64,000 nucleotides of DNA from Sipunculus nudus (lineage: Eukaryota; Annelida; Sipuncula; Golfingiida; Sipunculidae): assembly GCA_026874595.1 (NCBI GenBank), contig CM049317.1, positions 39,022,401 through 39,086,400 on the forward strand. Direction: 5' to 3'. The notes beneath the pieces are model-generated. The model saw nothing but the letters and a program-made list of their open reading frames with translations, was not told where the DNA came from and ran no database searches. Shown here piece by piece: positions 11,230-23,553 of the stretch (position 1 is the stretch's first letter; each line of letters opens with the position of its first letter). The position numbers were made by a program, and so were the translations under genes.

Positions 11230-12868
11230 TGAATAACTGGGTAATGTTAAAAGTAACCTGGATAAAACTTTTATCTTAATAAGACTTTTATTTAGGAGGT
11301 TTCCTGGTTAAAAAAATTAGTGTTTAGGACTAAAATGTAGGAGGATTCCTGGTTACAAATAAGTGTTTATGACCAAAATGTAAGTTTCCAAGATAAAAAT
11401 AAATGTTTTGGACTTAAATGTTAGAGGTTACATGGATGAAAATTATAATCTTGTGTTTTGGACTAAAATGTAGGAGGTTTCTTGGATAAAACATATAGTG
11501 GAGGACTTATATTTGAAAGTTTCCTTGAAAAAACATAGTGAAGGACTCATATGTCCCTGGTTTCCTTGATAAATCTTATATATAAATAAGTATTTAAGAC
11601 TGAAATGTAGGAGGTTTCCTTGATATAAATAACTGTTTAGGACTCAAATAGAAGAGGTTTCCTGGATATGAATTAGTGTTCAGGACTGATATGTTGGAGG
11701 TTTCCTGGATAAAAATAAGTGTTTAGGACTTAAATGTAAGACGTTTCCTGGAAAAAATTACAGTTAGGACTAAATGTAGGAGGATTCTGTGATATAAATT
11801 AATAAGGACTGAAATTAGTGTTTATGATTGAAATGTAGGAGGATTCTTGGATATAAATTAGCGTTTAGGACTAAAATATAAGAGGTTTCCTCAATACAAA
11901 AATAGTGTTTAGGACTGAAATGAAGGAGGATTCCTGGAAATAATTTAGTGTTTAGGACTAAAATGTAAGAGATTTCCTTGATACAAAAATAGTGTTTAGG
12001 ACTGATATGTTGGAGGTTTCCTGGATATAAATATGTAATTAGGATATAAATACGTGATTCAGACTAAATTAGAAGATGTTTCCTGGATAAAAATAAGTGT
12101 TTAGGACTTTAATGTGGGAGGATTCCTTGATAAAAATTAGTGTGTAGGACTGAAATGTAGGAGGTTTTATTGCAAACAAAATTGTGTTTAAGACTAAAAT
12201 GTAGCATGTATCCTTATATAAATTGTTTAGCACTAAAATGTAGGATGTTTCCTTGATAAATATTAGTGTTTGGGACAAAAATTCAGGAGGTTTCCTTGAT
12301 AAATATAGGTGTTTAGGATAAAAATGTAGGTTTCCTGAAAAAAAAATTAGTATTTAGGACTGAAATTAGGAGGTTTCAAGGATTAAAAAATTAGTGTTTA
12401 GGATTGAAATGCTGGAGGATTCCAGGATATAAATTAGTGTTTAGGACTAAAATGTAGAGGTTTCCTGGAAAAAAGTAGTGTTTAGGACTAAAATGTAGAG
12501 GTTTCCTGGAAAAAAAGTGGTGTTTAGGACTAAAATGTAGAGGTTTCCAGGAAAAAAAGTAGTGTTTAGGACTAAAATGTAGAGGTTTCCTGGGAAAAAA
12601 TTGCAGTGTTTAGGACTGATATGTAGGAGGTTACTTGGTTAAAAATTAGTGTTTTTGACCAAAATGTAGATTTCCCTAAATAAAAATAAGTGTTTAGGAC
12701 TAAAATCTTAGAGGTTTCTGCGATATAAATTATTGTTCATGACAAAAATGTAGGAGGTTTCCTGGGAAAAAATTTGTGTTTAGGACTTTAACTTAGGAGG
12801 TTTCCAGGATAAAACCTTTATATAAATTAGTGTGGAGGACTTAGATTTAGGAAGTTTCTTTGATAAAT

Positions 12869-12925
<57 letters not shown>

Positions 12926-13145
12926 TTATATATAAATTAGTGTGGAGGATTTTATATTTAGGACATTTTCTTGATAAACCTCATATATATATAAATATAT
13001 ATAATTATATATAAATTAGTGTGGAGGACTTAAATGTAGGTTTCCAGGATAAATCTTATATATAAATTAGTGTAATTTTCCTAGATAAAACTTAGTGTTG
13101 AGGACTTAGATGTAGGAGGTTTCCTTGATAAAGTGTAGAGTGTTG
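11230..13145. repeat. Diverged tandem repeat, about 43-45 bp unit
   Basis: Roughly 43 degenerate copies with the core GTTTAGGACTAAAATGTAGG, then AGGTTTCCTGGATAAAAATTA. Units vary in length by several bases, so this is an old array. A local recent expansion at about 12430-12610 has four near-identical copies containing GTAGAGGTTTCCTGGAAAAA. Confidence 0.9.
12870..12921. repeat. (TA)n microsatellite inside the 44-bp array
   Basis: About 25 TA units grown within the ATAAATCTTATATATAAATT part of one minisatellite unit. A second, imperfect TATATAAATATATATAATTA run lies at 12982-13012. Confidence 0.95.
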
Positions 13146-14188
13146 TTGTTCATTTAGGAGGTTTCTCGGTGTATGCTCCCTGAGATATGTGCATATACTG
13201 TGTTTTGCTTTATATATTTGTGAGGTTGTAATATATCAATTTCTTCATTTTGAACGTTTCAAGAGGGTTCCATTTTCACGATTGCACCAGAACCTGTAAA
13301 ATCTAAGTTCAGAAGGATCTGTATTGATGAAAAATTTAGGAAAAAATCCTGCAAATCCTTACTATTTACTGGTTCAGTCATTTAATTATGACTTGTATCA
13401 CAGTTGATATGTATCACAGCTTGGAGTACAGCAAATGCATGGGCCAGTTTCAAAAACTGGCACATATAAGGTTGCTGATGAAGTTGTTTTCAGAGGTCAT
13501 CTTAGTTGATGGGGCATCTAATTCCGGGGGGTTTCATATTCACGATTATTTCACATTCATGAATATAGTGAAATTAAAACCCTCGCGAATAAAAAGGCAA
13601 CCACAGTATGTAAATCTTTACATAAGGTTTTGAGAACTTTTTGGTTGTACAGATGCTGTATTACTTTATATACCCAGTATAAGTTTTTATCTTTGAACCA
13701 GTGTGGTTACGGTTATTCCAGTATGAGAGAGAGATGTTTTTGTTGTGTGGATATCATGGCACTGTTTGTGACAAAGCAGAAGTCATCATGCTTCTTTAGC
13801 AGAGACTTTTATCACTAGTGGATAAATGACCACATTGTGTCTATCACCAGCTTTCACCTGTGTCTTGGTGTTTGATGGAGCAGGTATTCCCTGGTACTGA
13901 TTGTCCATGGATCATGTGACTGGCAGTGCCCTGTACAACAAGTCAATATATTACTGATTATCAGGAGTTCTGTCATAACAAACACTGGGTTTAAAACAGG
14001 AAGTGTTTCTCTCCAGTCAATTTTAATTCACAGTTTGAGGGTATGTAGCAACATTTCTTATTCGGTGATTCAGTGAGGTGAGTAATTTTTAGAAATCTGA
14101 AATACTACAAGAAGATTGGAGTCTAAATTTTCCAGTCATAGAGAAAATCTGGGTTGTGTTAGCTGAATATATAAAAGCAGCTTTATAT
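13146..14188. other. No recognised feature
   Basis: Single-copy-looking sequence. Open frames at 13388-13633 and 13630-13818 show no recognisable motif or splice context that would justify calling exons. Confidence 0.4.
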
Positions 14189-14196
14189 TTTATATA

Positions 14197-14532
14197 CAGG
14201 GGCGTCAATATAGAGGGGATAGGGGGTATATATACCCCCCACTTTTTGGCAAGGGGGGGATGGTCAATGCAATCATCCCCCCACTTTTCAGAGAATAACA
14301 TTAAAATATTGCAAATGAAATAAATTAATAAATAGAATTAAAGACTTTTGATCCATTTACTAAACAATTAAACAATGTTATGTCTAAACCTTGCTTAGAA
14401 TTCACAAAATAACTTATTTTATAAAACATAATTATTTGAAATATGATTAAGTATATATAATAATAATGAGATATATATTTTAAATATATATATATATATT
14501 TATAGATGAATATGTCCTTCGGCGATGCTGAA

Positions 14533-14588
<56 letters not shown>

Positions 14589-14637
14589 ATATATACAAAG
14601 TCATCCCCCCACCCTGGAAGAAAAATTGATGCCACTG
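14197..14637. mobile_element. hAT-type MITE with 8-bp TSD
   Basis: It begins CAGGGGCGTCAAT and ends ATTGATGCCACTG, imperfect 13-bp terminal inverted repeats. Both sides carry the identical 8-bp sequence TTTATATA (14189-14196 and 14638-14645). Length is 441 bp. It contains C-rich/G-rich inner arms (CCCCCCACTTTT and mirror) and a (TA)n run at 14538-14596. There is no coding capacity. The TSD lies in TA-rich DNA, so chance similarity is somewhat more likely than usual, but the inverted ends independently support the call. Confidence 0.8.
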
Positions 14638-14679
14638 TTTATATATACTAGTATAAATGGTCCAATTCAATGACAAAGA

Positions 14680-14895
14680 GTTTACATACAAAATACAAGT
14701 TACACTAGCCTAACCTGATGACACAAGGCTTACATACAGAATACAAGATCACACTAGCCTAACCTGATGACACAAGGCTTACATACAGAATACAAGTTCA
14801 CACTGACCTAACCTGATGACACAAGGCTTACATACATATTATAAAATCACATTAGCCAAACCTGATGACACAAGGCTTACATATGGAATACAAAG
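14680..14895. repeat. 49-bp satellite, block 1
   Basis: About four units with the core CTAACCTGATGACACAAGGC, then TTACATACAGAATACAA. The first unit is the variant TTTACATACAAAATACAAGT. The same variant opens block 2 at 15865, about 970 bp later. Confidence 0.9.
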
Positions 14896-15677
14896 TCAAA
14901 CTAAATAAAAAACACCAAATCAGTTAAAAATAACTGATAAAAAAGCTTTATTTTATGTATCAGGTCCTTTAAAGAAGGTCCTTTAAAACAAAACGCAAAC
15001 CTCAGCAAAACCGCAGGGGCAGCTCTTCCTCTTTACGGTGGATATAATCTCATACCACGGGATGAGCCATGTTTGTCGTTTGTAGGAAGGCTTGAAATAC
15101 GTTATATGTGGAGTACAAACTTTTCCAGACCCCGTTGCCTTAACCTCATTTACTGGAAAGACTACTGAAAATTAAAACAACGATCTTGTTTATGCCCTTT
15201 GCACTCCCCCTTTCCCACCATTAATTTCTATTCGTTCTGGAAAATCATATGCTTGTCATGATAGTATTCAGTTGTTGAACATTTATCCCTCCCTCAAGGC
15301 ATTGATCATTCAAAGAATATTAGTCAAACAGAGCTTTGGCCGGTATATAACCACCTAGGGAATTTGTTGCGCTAACACTTGAGAATATGATATTGAGAAA
15401 GTTTTTTAAATTCTGGCTGGTGGCTATATTGTCCTCATTATCATGAACGGGGCTTTTGCCCCAACTCGGTGGATTGCCCCCCTCATATTTCCTGAAAAAC
15501 AGGGCTCATGTGAGTATTGCTCAAACGAGCCCGATTGTCATCGGATCCTTGGTCTTGTTTATGTCTTAAAATTCAAAAATATAAAATATTAAGTGGCTAT
15601 AGCTTTATTGCTAAACACTTGCAACAGATAATCTAAAACGGTCAACTTCCGGCCAACACGCGATAATCTCCGTGTCA
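14896..15677. other. Spacer between the two 49-bp satellite blocks
   Basis: Unique-looking sequence with no exon recognised. It has a different composition (GC-richer patches at 15000-15060 and 15500-15560) from the satellite on either side, suggesting inserted DNA. I could not define ends. Confidence 0.4.
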
Positions 15678-15860
15678 TGAACCCCAATGTGTGTCGCGGG
15701 TGTGTCGGTCAATTGGTTTGTTATTTTGGCTGCACGACACACTTCACGACACGCTAGGCGACACAAACCGACACAACCAAGTGTCGGTGTGTGTCGCCTG
15801 ATTTCTGCGTCAGCCTGCGTCGCGCTGTGTCGAGATGCGTGTCGGCCTTGGTGGGTTCAC
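15678..15860. repeat. Foldback element with GTGTCG/CGACAC repeats
   Basis: The outer ends read TGAACCCC (15678) and GGGTTCA (to 15859), roughly inverted. The core is a near-perfect hairpin: 19-nt arms 15756-15774 and 15781-15799 (AGGCGACAC...CGACAC against GTGTCGG...GTGTCGCCT, one mismatch) with a 6-nt loop. The element contains about ten GTGTCG or CGACAC words. It is CpG-rich and unlike its neighbours. Likely a small foldback transposon; the 69-codon open frame across it is not a gene. Confidence 0.65.
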
Positions 15861-15864
15861 CCCT

Positions 15865-16665
15865 TTACATACAAAATACAAGTTACACTAGCCTAACCTG
15901 ATGACACAAGGCTTACATAAAGGATACAAAGTCACACTAGCCTAACCTGATGACACAAGACTTACATACAGAATACAAAGTCACACTGACCTAACCTGAT
16001 GACACAAGGCTTACATACAGAATACAAGATCACACTAGCCTAACCTGATGACACAAGGCTTACATACAGAATACAAAGTCACACTGACCTAACCTGATGA
16101 CACAAGGCTTACATACAGAATACAAAGTCACACTGACCTAACCTGATGACACAAGGCTTACATACAGAATACAAGATCACACCAGCCTAACCTTATGACA
16201 CAAGGCTTACACACAGAATACAAAGTCACACTGACCTAACCTGATGACACAAGACTTACATACAGAATACAAAGTCACACTGACCTAACCTGATGACACA
16301 AGACTTACATACAGAATACAAAGTCACACTGACCTAACCTGATGACACAAGGCTTACATACAGAATACAAGATCACACTAGCCTAACCTGATGACACAAG
16401 GCTTACATACAGAATACAAAGTCACACTGACCTAACCTGATGACACAAGACTTACATACAGAATACAAAGTCACACTGACCTAACCTGATGACACAAGGC
16501 TTACATACAGAATACAAGATCACACTAGCCTAACCTGATGACACAAGGCTTACATACAGAATACAAAGTCACACTGACCTAACCTGATGACACAAGGCTT
16601 ACATACAGAATACAAAGTCACACTGACCTAACCTTATGACACAAGGCATACAAACATATCACAAG
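15865..16665. repeat. 49-bp satellite, block 2, about 16 copies
   Basis: Same unit as 14680-14895. Two unit types alternate: AATACAAAGTCACACTGACC and AATACAAGATCACACTAGCC. Pairs or triplets of these recur, an incipient higher-order pattern. Flanks: a foldback element on the left, single-copy DNA on the right. Confidence 0.95.
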
Positions 16666-16679
16666 ATCACACTAGACTT

Positions 16680-19340
16680 CTTGTAATCCTCATTTGACAG
16701 CCACAGATTTCTATCTATCCCCATTTATTCTCCATTGTTGGATGTTCCCCCTGTGTAACTTCTAAAGTTACTTAAAATCTCTTCCATAAAATTTAGCCCC
16801 ACTTATCAAGTGACACCTTTTCACTTGTAAGCACTGTTAATTTAATTTCATAGGATGCAAACTTATGTATTGAAGCTTTTAAGTCTGAAATTCGAAAGCA
16901 ATAAATGGAAAAATTGTAGCTTTTTTTCCCAAGTGTTTAGAAGACTATTTTTTTTTTAAATTAATGCTGTTTACATCAGGCATACCAGTAGCCTATGCCA
17001 GTGCTGGTGTGGTCACCTGGAGCTGGTTATGTAACTGCTTTTGATGAAAACCAATGATTCGCTCATGGTTGTTCAATACATGTTCAGCACTCTAGATTGA
17101 AGAAAGTCTTGCTGCGGTTATTGGCCTGGTGTGGCCTGCATAGGGCTTTGTGGCTTGTGGTTGCTGTGGCTTTCTCTGGTCACCAGTATGGCAAAACGGT
17201 GGCGGCTTCTCATAGATTCCTGCGCGGCTTGGGTGGCACCATCACATCTATCAGCTTCCATCAAAATTATCAGAATTCTCACTAGGGACCATCCAGGGTC
17301 ATTCTCCCAGAGAATGAAACACCCCTGGAGCTGGCTGAATAGTGTAAACTACTTAAGTTAGTTAGGTTATGTAACTTGACTTTAAGAGCTAGCTGACACT
17401 AGGTAAGTCAGCAGTAATCACAGAGACCTCTCCTCCCAACTCCAATTGACAGGTCTAATAAACAAGATGAATCTTTTAATTTCAATGTTTAACAGGGTTG
17501 GGGTAAATGTAATGTGTAATTGCCATACCTGTAATAAATTACAATTTTTCAAGTAATTGAATGTAATATGTAATTGAACAACATTCAGTTACAAGTAATT
17601 GTAATTGTAATGATTACAAGGGCAAAAATAGATGTAATTTCATTTACTTTCCAATTACTTTCCAAATTCATGACAGAGCACCGTACCTTATACCTCATAT
17701 TCCTTTGCACTGTATCAAACCACTCTTGGGTAAGGATTGTAAGCTATGATTATTGAATAAATAGTATCCATGCATATAATAAGCATGGTAATTAATTAGT
17801 ATGCCTTATAAGTTATACTGGCCATTTTCTGTTTTTGCAAATGCCTCCACTGCAATGTGGATAAAGTAATAAGCTTCCATAATGTACACCTATCCAGAGC
17901 TACACTAACACAAGTGTGGGCTTGCTACATTTCACACTTTCACTGAAATGGAGGCTGGAACATACTCATACTGATCTGGTTACATCAGTGTTTATCGGCT
18001 AATTAGCTGACACTGAGACACAGGAACAAAAGAGGCTAATGATCTGGGGAGGCTGATATCAGAATTACCTCAAGTTACTGGCCCATGAGGTAAATACAGA
18101 TAGGTATCAAGATAGCAGGGCTGTCTTAGTTGCCTGGCTCTTTCATTTCAACAGTCTCCAATGTTTCCTGTGCCCAAAGACTCTGGGCATTGCATACTGG
18201 TTTTACTATATGTCATACATAATTAAGAAGCTAACCATGGTGAATGCACTGGATTTTCATTAACTTTAATCCCTATAAATATTTCCATTATACATCAAAT
18301 TGTAATGTATTATATATTCAGCATGAATATATTTATATGAATTATTCACATGAAATGTTTGCATCAATAAGTTTAGTGAAATCAAGTTGTATTTAAAATT
18401 CCAGTATTTATGACAGGACTTTAATCAGCTTTGATAGTAAAGAAATTAGGAATTATGAGTTGATAAGTGTGTAGGATTACCATATAGGATTAAAGTAGTC
18501 GCTAAAATGATTTTTTCCATCATCAAAGGTTTGAACCAACAATAATTTCCATACATGCTCTAATTGGCACATGCCTGTGTTATCAATAAGAAAGAAATTT
18601 TGTCCAATAAAGGATAATATGTGATAAAAGAATATAAGATGAAATTATATTGCACAAATGACTTCAAGATAATATGTTTAAAATATAGTTTACCCATATG
18701 TGCTTTCAGATATTTCTATTTTGTGTAAAAACGCTAATTCAGCAAATGTTTCAATGCTTGATACTATAATAAAGAATACACGCAATGTTCATATATGATG
18801 ATGACAGCCAGTTTTGCCTTTCCATAAGAGACAAGTGTAAATTTGAACAACGATATATTATCATTAGTATAGCTATTGTGCACTTTAATATATGACACCA
18901 GACTGGATGTGTTTTGTTTGCAGTTTTTCCTTTTATAAATTTAATCAGTTGACCTTTCTACCATGAATGATACTTTACATGAACCATGCCTATATTTACT
19001 CCATATTTATCCATCAGTAAGGTTATTTCATACATCATTTACTCACATATTACATTATATTCCTTTAAAATAGCCCAACATGTCCATGATATTCATAAGG
19101 TTTGTCAACTCAATATAGTATCACAATGGTGATACATTATTAGTCCAATCAAGATCAGCTGAGTGCCGTGACCTTGTTTGCTATACATTTTGTTCTTATA
19201 TTTGGCCTGTGTGGTGTTCGGTTTGAGACTGACAGGTATCAAGCAAGCTATGGTATAAGTTACTGATAGTTCAACAACCATACATTTTGGCTCAGACCAT
19301 CAATTTACTGTGTTTTAACCAGACATATGTGAGGTATACT
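16680..19340. other. Sparse intergenic region
   Basis: No gene recognised. At 17490-17660 there is a GTAATTGTAATT-rich stretch preceded by CAGGGTTGGGGTAAATGTAA, which looks like one end of a hAT-type element without a visible partner. 17690-17960 may be a very diverged relative of the family A internal segment at 61440-61560. The remainder is AT-rich with nothing I can assign. Confidence 0.4.
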
Positions 19341-19344
19341 GATG

Positions 19345-20300
19345 TCAGGTATTGTGTTTCTAGGGCTTTTATATCAAATTTTCAATTATTCTGAGGGTGC
19401 TTATAAGCCCCATACTTGGAAAATATGGGTAACAGAGACCGAATTTCAGGTTTCCAAGAAGACATTTGATGGAAATCCCTGGATGTCATGTTAGAAGATT
19501 GTAGGTAAAGTGGTAATGATTTGTGCTTTGTTGACAGACAACTGCATCTTTAAAGGTTTCAAAAGTATTGAAAAAATTCTTCCAAATTAAAAAAAAAGAA
19601 ATCCAGGTGGCCCCACCAGTCTGCAGGAACTAATGAAACACTCCATGATCAATATGCATACAAAATATCATGGTGATTAGTGCATGAGTTGTTCAGATAC
19701 TGGAGCTTTTGCATCAAACTTAAATTATTCTGGGGTACTGCGGAGCCCCAAAGCTTGGAGGATATGGGTAAAAGAGACCAAATTTCAGGTTTTTAAGGAG
19801 ACATTTTATGAACCTCCCTGGATGTCAAGTTAAAAGATTCTAGATACAGTGGTTATTATTTGTGCTCTGTTAACAGATGACTACACCTTTAAAGGTTTCA
19901 AAAATATAGATAAAAAAAGTAAAAATTTAAAAAAAAAATCCAGGTGGCAACACACGCCTGCACGAACTAATGAAAATCTCCATGATCAATATGTATAAAA
20001 ATAATTATGGTGATCAATTCGTTAATTGTTCAGATACTGGAGTTTTTATATCAAATTTTCAATTATTCTGGGGGTAATCTTGGGCTCCATAGCTTGGAGG
20101 ATATGAGTAACAGAGACTTTATTTCAGATTTCCTACGAGACTTTTCATGGACCTCCAATTATGTCAGGTTAGAAGATTCTTGGTCCAGTGATTATGATTT
20201 GTGCCCTGTTAACTGATGACCACATCTTTAGAGGTCTCAAAAACAGAGAAAAAAATGCACAAATTTTTTAAAAAGGGACCCATGGGTCACTGTGCTCAGC
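19345..20300 (-). repeat. About 339-bp family A modules, reverse orientation, 2.8 copies
   Basis: AATTATTCTG recurs at 19384, 19723 and 20062 (339-bp steps). The sequence is the reverse complement of the modules at 22870-23470 and 61745-63000. It is followed at 20276 by GGACCCATGGGTCAC...GCTCAGCTG, which is a reversed family A 3' end. The 69-codon open frame at 20007-20216 lies inside one module, and the equivalent frame has stops in other modules, so it is not called as a gene. Confidence 0.85.
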
Positions 20301-20310
20301 TGAAGTTGAC

Positions 20311-21164
20311 CTTGTAGGTAAAAATCTTAAATAAAATGAAATCGAGAAAAAGTATTATAGGAAGAGGTAATACAGGCTATGGTTGGATGAAATTAATTTG
20401 TATTGATGAGCACAGGCACTCGTTTACAGCACTAAATGGCCTAGAAGCAGTAAACACATTGAGTATGGGCGTCATTACGGGCTTAATGTAATACATGTTA
20501 TGGATAGAACAGACATTAATGTACACAAAACAAGTGACATCATGGTCCTGGTTGTGTAGCATGCGATGCTCACTGATTTTCAATATCATTGACAATTTGA
20601 CAGCTGTTTCAATAGTGCACCTTATTATAAAATGTATACAGTAACCTCTTGACCTGTTGGCTTATCTGTTACAGTCTGCTAAAGCTATAAAAAGAACTAG
20701 AATGACCCTTGGCCAGTTGCCAAATCTGAAATAGGTGGCAGTCTGCCAAACTATTTATAGATACAGACACAATCTTGCTCGTTTGTAAATCTGTTTACAC
20801 ATACTGAAAGACAGGCTACAGTGCTTTTTATTCAAGCTGACATATTCATAAGATTTTGTATCAAAATGTTTAGAATAATAAAAGATGCTGTCCTTTTATT
20901 GTTAAAGGTCCAATAATTCTGCCTAAATTCATTTAAGTAAAAATCTAAACAAAGGCCTCCTAAGAATAATTTTAAAGCAATGTTACAGAAGTTGAAACAA
21001 CAGTTTTGCAGAAGAAGACTATTGCAGCCCTCAGTTTCAAATAGGCTTTCTTATTTAGCTTCCATGACTCTACAAACAAGTGACCCAAGGGTCATGATGC
21101 TCAGCTGCCAAGCATGACCTGCGACATCATGGGCTGAGATTGCTGTGGGTCATATTGCTGTGTT
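20311..21164. other. Intergenic, with a second reversed family A 3' end
   Basis: At about 21076-21106 the string CAAGTGACCCAAGGGTCAT, then GATGCTCAGCTG, is a reversed family A 3' terminus. The rest shows no recognisable gene. Confidence 0.45.
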
Positions 21165-21335
21165 TCTTCATGATATCTGGTATTGTGATTCTCTATTATT
21201 GCCATTCTGTTTTGCATGATATTTGGTGTTGTATTTCTTCATGATATCTGGTGCTGCCTTTGTTCTAGATATCTGGTGCTGTGTTTCTTCATGATATCTG
21301 GTGCTGTGTTTCTTTGTGATATCTAGTATTTTGTC
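21165..21335. repeat. 25-bp GATATC minisatellite, block 1
   Basis: About six degenerate units of TTCATGATATCTGGTGCTGT plus GTTTC. The same unit forms the long array at 28503-29552 and the blocks at 32032-32056 and 33190-33418. It ends abruptly in CTAGTATTTT where a family A segment begins. Confidence 0.85.
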
Positions 21336-22385
21336 CATCGTCCATCTGGCCGTCCTTTAGCAGGGCACAGATTGTTACTGCTGGTCCTAGAAACGTTTAA
21401 GTGAACATCCGAGATTTCAAACATGACTTACTTATGGCCCACCACTAAAGAAAGAACCTGTATGATTTTTTGGTCATGAGGGCAAAGGTTTAGGTAAAAA
21501 AACACTTATTTAAAAAGATTATGGCTGCATTTTAAGCCATGCTTTTCATCCCAAACTTTCCATCCTGCACATTTAGCTGACTTGCCAGTATGGTGAGAGC
21601 ATAAATGAATTTGGGGCCATAAGGTCAATTCAAGGTCACAGGGGCAATCTATTCACAAATTAATTTCCAGATGATATCTCCATGTTGGTTTGACACATTG
21701 GTTTCAAACTTAATTTAAATATGGTTCACCACATAAGTAAGAACTGATTTTGGGGTCTGAAGGTCAAAGGTCAAGGTCTCATGACCTTTTTTTAGAAGGA
21801 ATGTGTATGCATTTCAAGTCAAACTTTTCATCACAAACCTTCCATTTTCAAGATATTATACTCACCTGCCAATAGGGGAAGATTCTCTTCGATTTAGGGT
21901 CATAGGACCAAAGTCAAGGTCACAGGGCCCATCCATTCATAAATTAGTTTATTGATGATAATTCTGCTTTGGATAGATTGGCTTCAAACTTTATGAATGA
22001 CCCACCACTTAATTTTGATTTTTAGGGTCCAGAGGTCAAAGGTGAAGGTCACAGGAGCCACATCTTTAACTTGATTGTGGATGCACTGTAAATCAAACTT
22101 TTCATCCCAAACTTTCCATCTTTCACACATGGCTTACTTGCCCAAAGTGGAATAAATCTTTTCATTTTGAGGTTACCCAATCAGAGGTAAAGGTCACTGG
22201 ACCTACATTTTAAAATAAAGATTGTTACAATAATCTAAATGCTGCAAGTTCAAGGATAATAAGTTCTCTGATTTTTTGGTCACAAGGTCATTGATTAAGG
22301 TCACAGGACCGTCAATCTGAAAAATTTCTTTTAAAATATCCTTATAGACAAATTCAGCTGAGCATTGAGACCCCTGGGTCCCTAG
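21336..22385 (+). mobile_element. Family A repeat, left end truncated
   Basis: It starts inside the family at GTCCATCGTCCATCTGGCCG and carries the GGGCACAGATTGTTACTGCT block. Several diverged repeats of 'AAGGTCA/CAAAGGTC...CATCCCAAACTTTCCATC' follow. It ends CAGCTGAGCATTGAGACCCC, TGGGTCCCTAG, the family 3' terminus. There is no coding capacity. The related full copy at 42292-43285 has the same internal order. Confidence 0.75.
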
Positions 22386-22399
22386 TTATAAATAAAAGC

Positions 22400-22735
22400 C
22401 ATAAAAGCAGGTACTTATGATCGTTATTTAAATTTTGTGATATTTTGTATATCTGGATTCTCAACAGTTTTGTTTGACTGAAACTGAATAAATACAAGAC
22501 ATTGAGTGAATACTTTATAATTGTATTTGAATATAGATACAAAAATTCAATAGTTCTACAATGAAAATGAATACAAATACTAATACAGGTTAAAAGAAAG
22601 TATTTGAATGCCAGTGCAGATACTTTCAAAAAGTATTCATGAAAGCATTCTTGAATATATTTTATAATATTATTTTAAGAATCATTTATTTCAATTATAT
22701 TATTTTTAAAAAATCTTTTTAGATGATGCTATTGT
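22400..22735 (+). repeat. Dispersed repeat shared with 61086-61390
   Basis: GGTACTTATGATC, TATTTAAATTTTGTGATATT, CTGGATTCTCAA, CTGAATAAATAC and the end TATAATATTATTTTAA recur in the same order and orientation at 61086-61390. Within family A the second copy lies in the 3' half of the large member, so this is probably a fragment of that long form. Confidence 0.7.
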
Positions 22736-23553
22736 TATTTTTTAATTAAAATTATATTTTGCTCTATGATTGCAATTAATCTTTAGCTCAGCTGACTGTA
22801 AGTCATCTGAGCTATAGTAATGACCCTTTGTCTGTTGTCCGTCGGGCCGTCCTGCCGTCTGTCCTTTAACAAGGCACAAATCGTAACTGCTGGACCTGGA
22901 ATCTTCTTACTTTACATCCAATGAGGTCCATGAAAATTCTCCTTGGATACCTGGAATTAGGTCTCTGTTTATTCAAGCTATGGGGCTCTGAAGTACCCCT
23001 CAGAATAATGAAAAATTTGATACAAAAGCTCAAGTATCTGAACAACTTATGCATTGATCACCATGATTCTTTGCATGGATATTGATCATCAAGTGTTTCA
23101 TCAGTTTTTGCAGACTGGTGGCGCCATCTGTATTTTTTCAATTTTTTACAATTTTTTTCTCTATTTTTGAGACCTTAAAAGATGTGGTGATCTGTTAACA
23201 CTGCACAAATCGTAACCGCTGGATGTAGAATCTTCTTTCTTGACATGCAGGGAGGCCCATGAAAAGTCTTCTTGGAAACATGGAATTAGGTCTCTGTTAC
23301 CCATATACTTCAAGCTATTGGGCTCTGAAGTATCCCCAGAATAATGAAAAATTTGATACAAAAGCTCAAGTATCTGAACAACTAATGCATTGATCACCAT
23401 GATTCTTTGCATGGATATTGATCATGGAGTGTTACATCAGTTTTTGCAGACTGGTGGCGCCACCTGTATTTTTAGCGAACCGGTGAGCTTATGCGATGGT
23501 GCGGCGTTGTGCAGCGTCTGTACGTTAACCATGCTATTTCAAAAATGGCAGGG

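Noticed and set aside
14680-16665. CTGATGA in every 49-bp unit, considered as a hammerhead ribozyme core
   Set aside because: No GAAA core after a plausible stem II and no cleavage-site context. A CTGATGA at 5693-5700 on the minus strand has a CCTC/GAGG stem, but the following bases are TGAAG, not GAAA.
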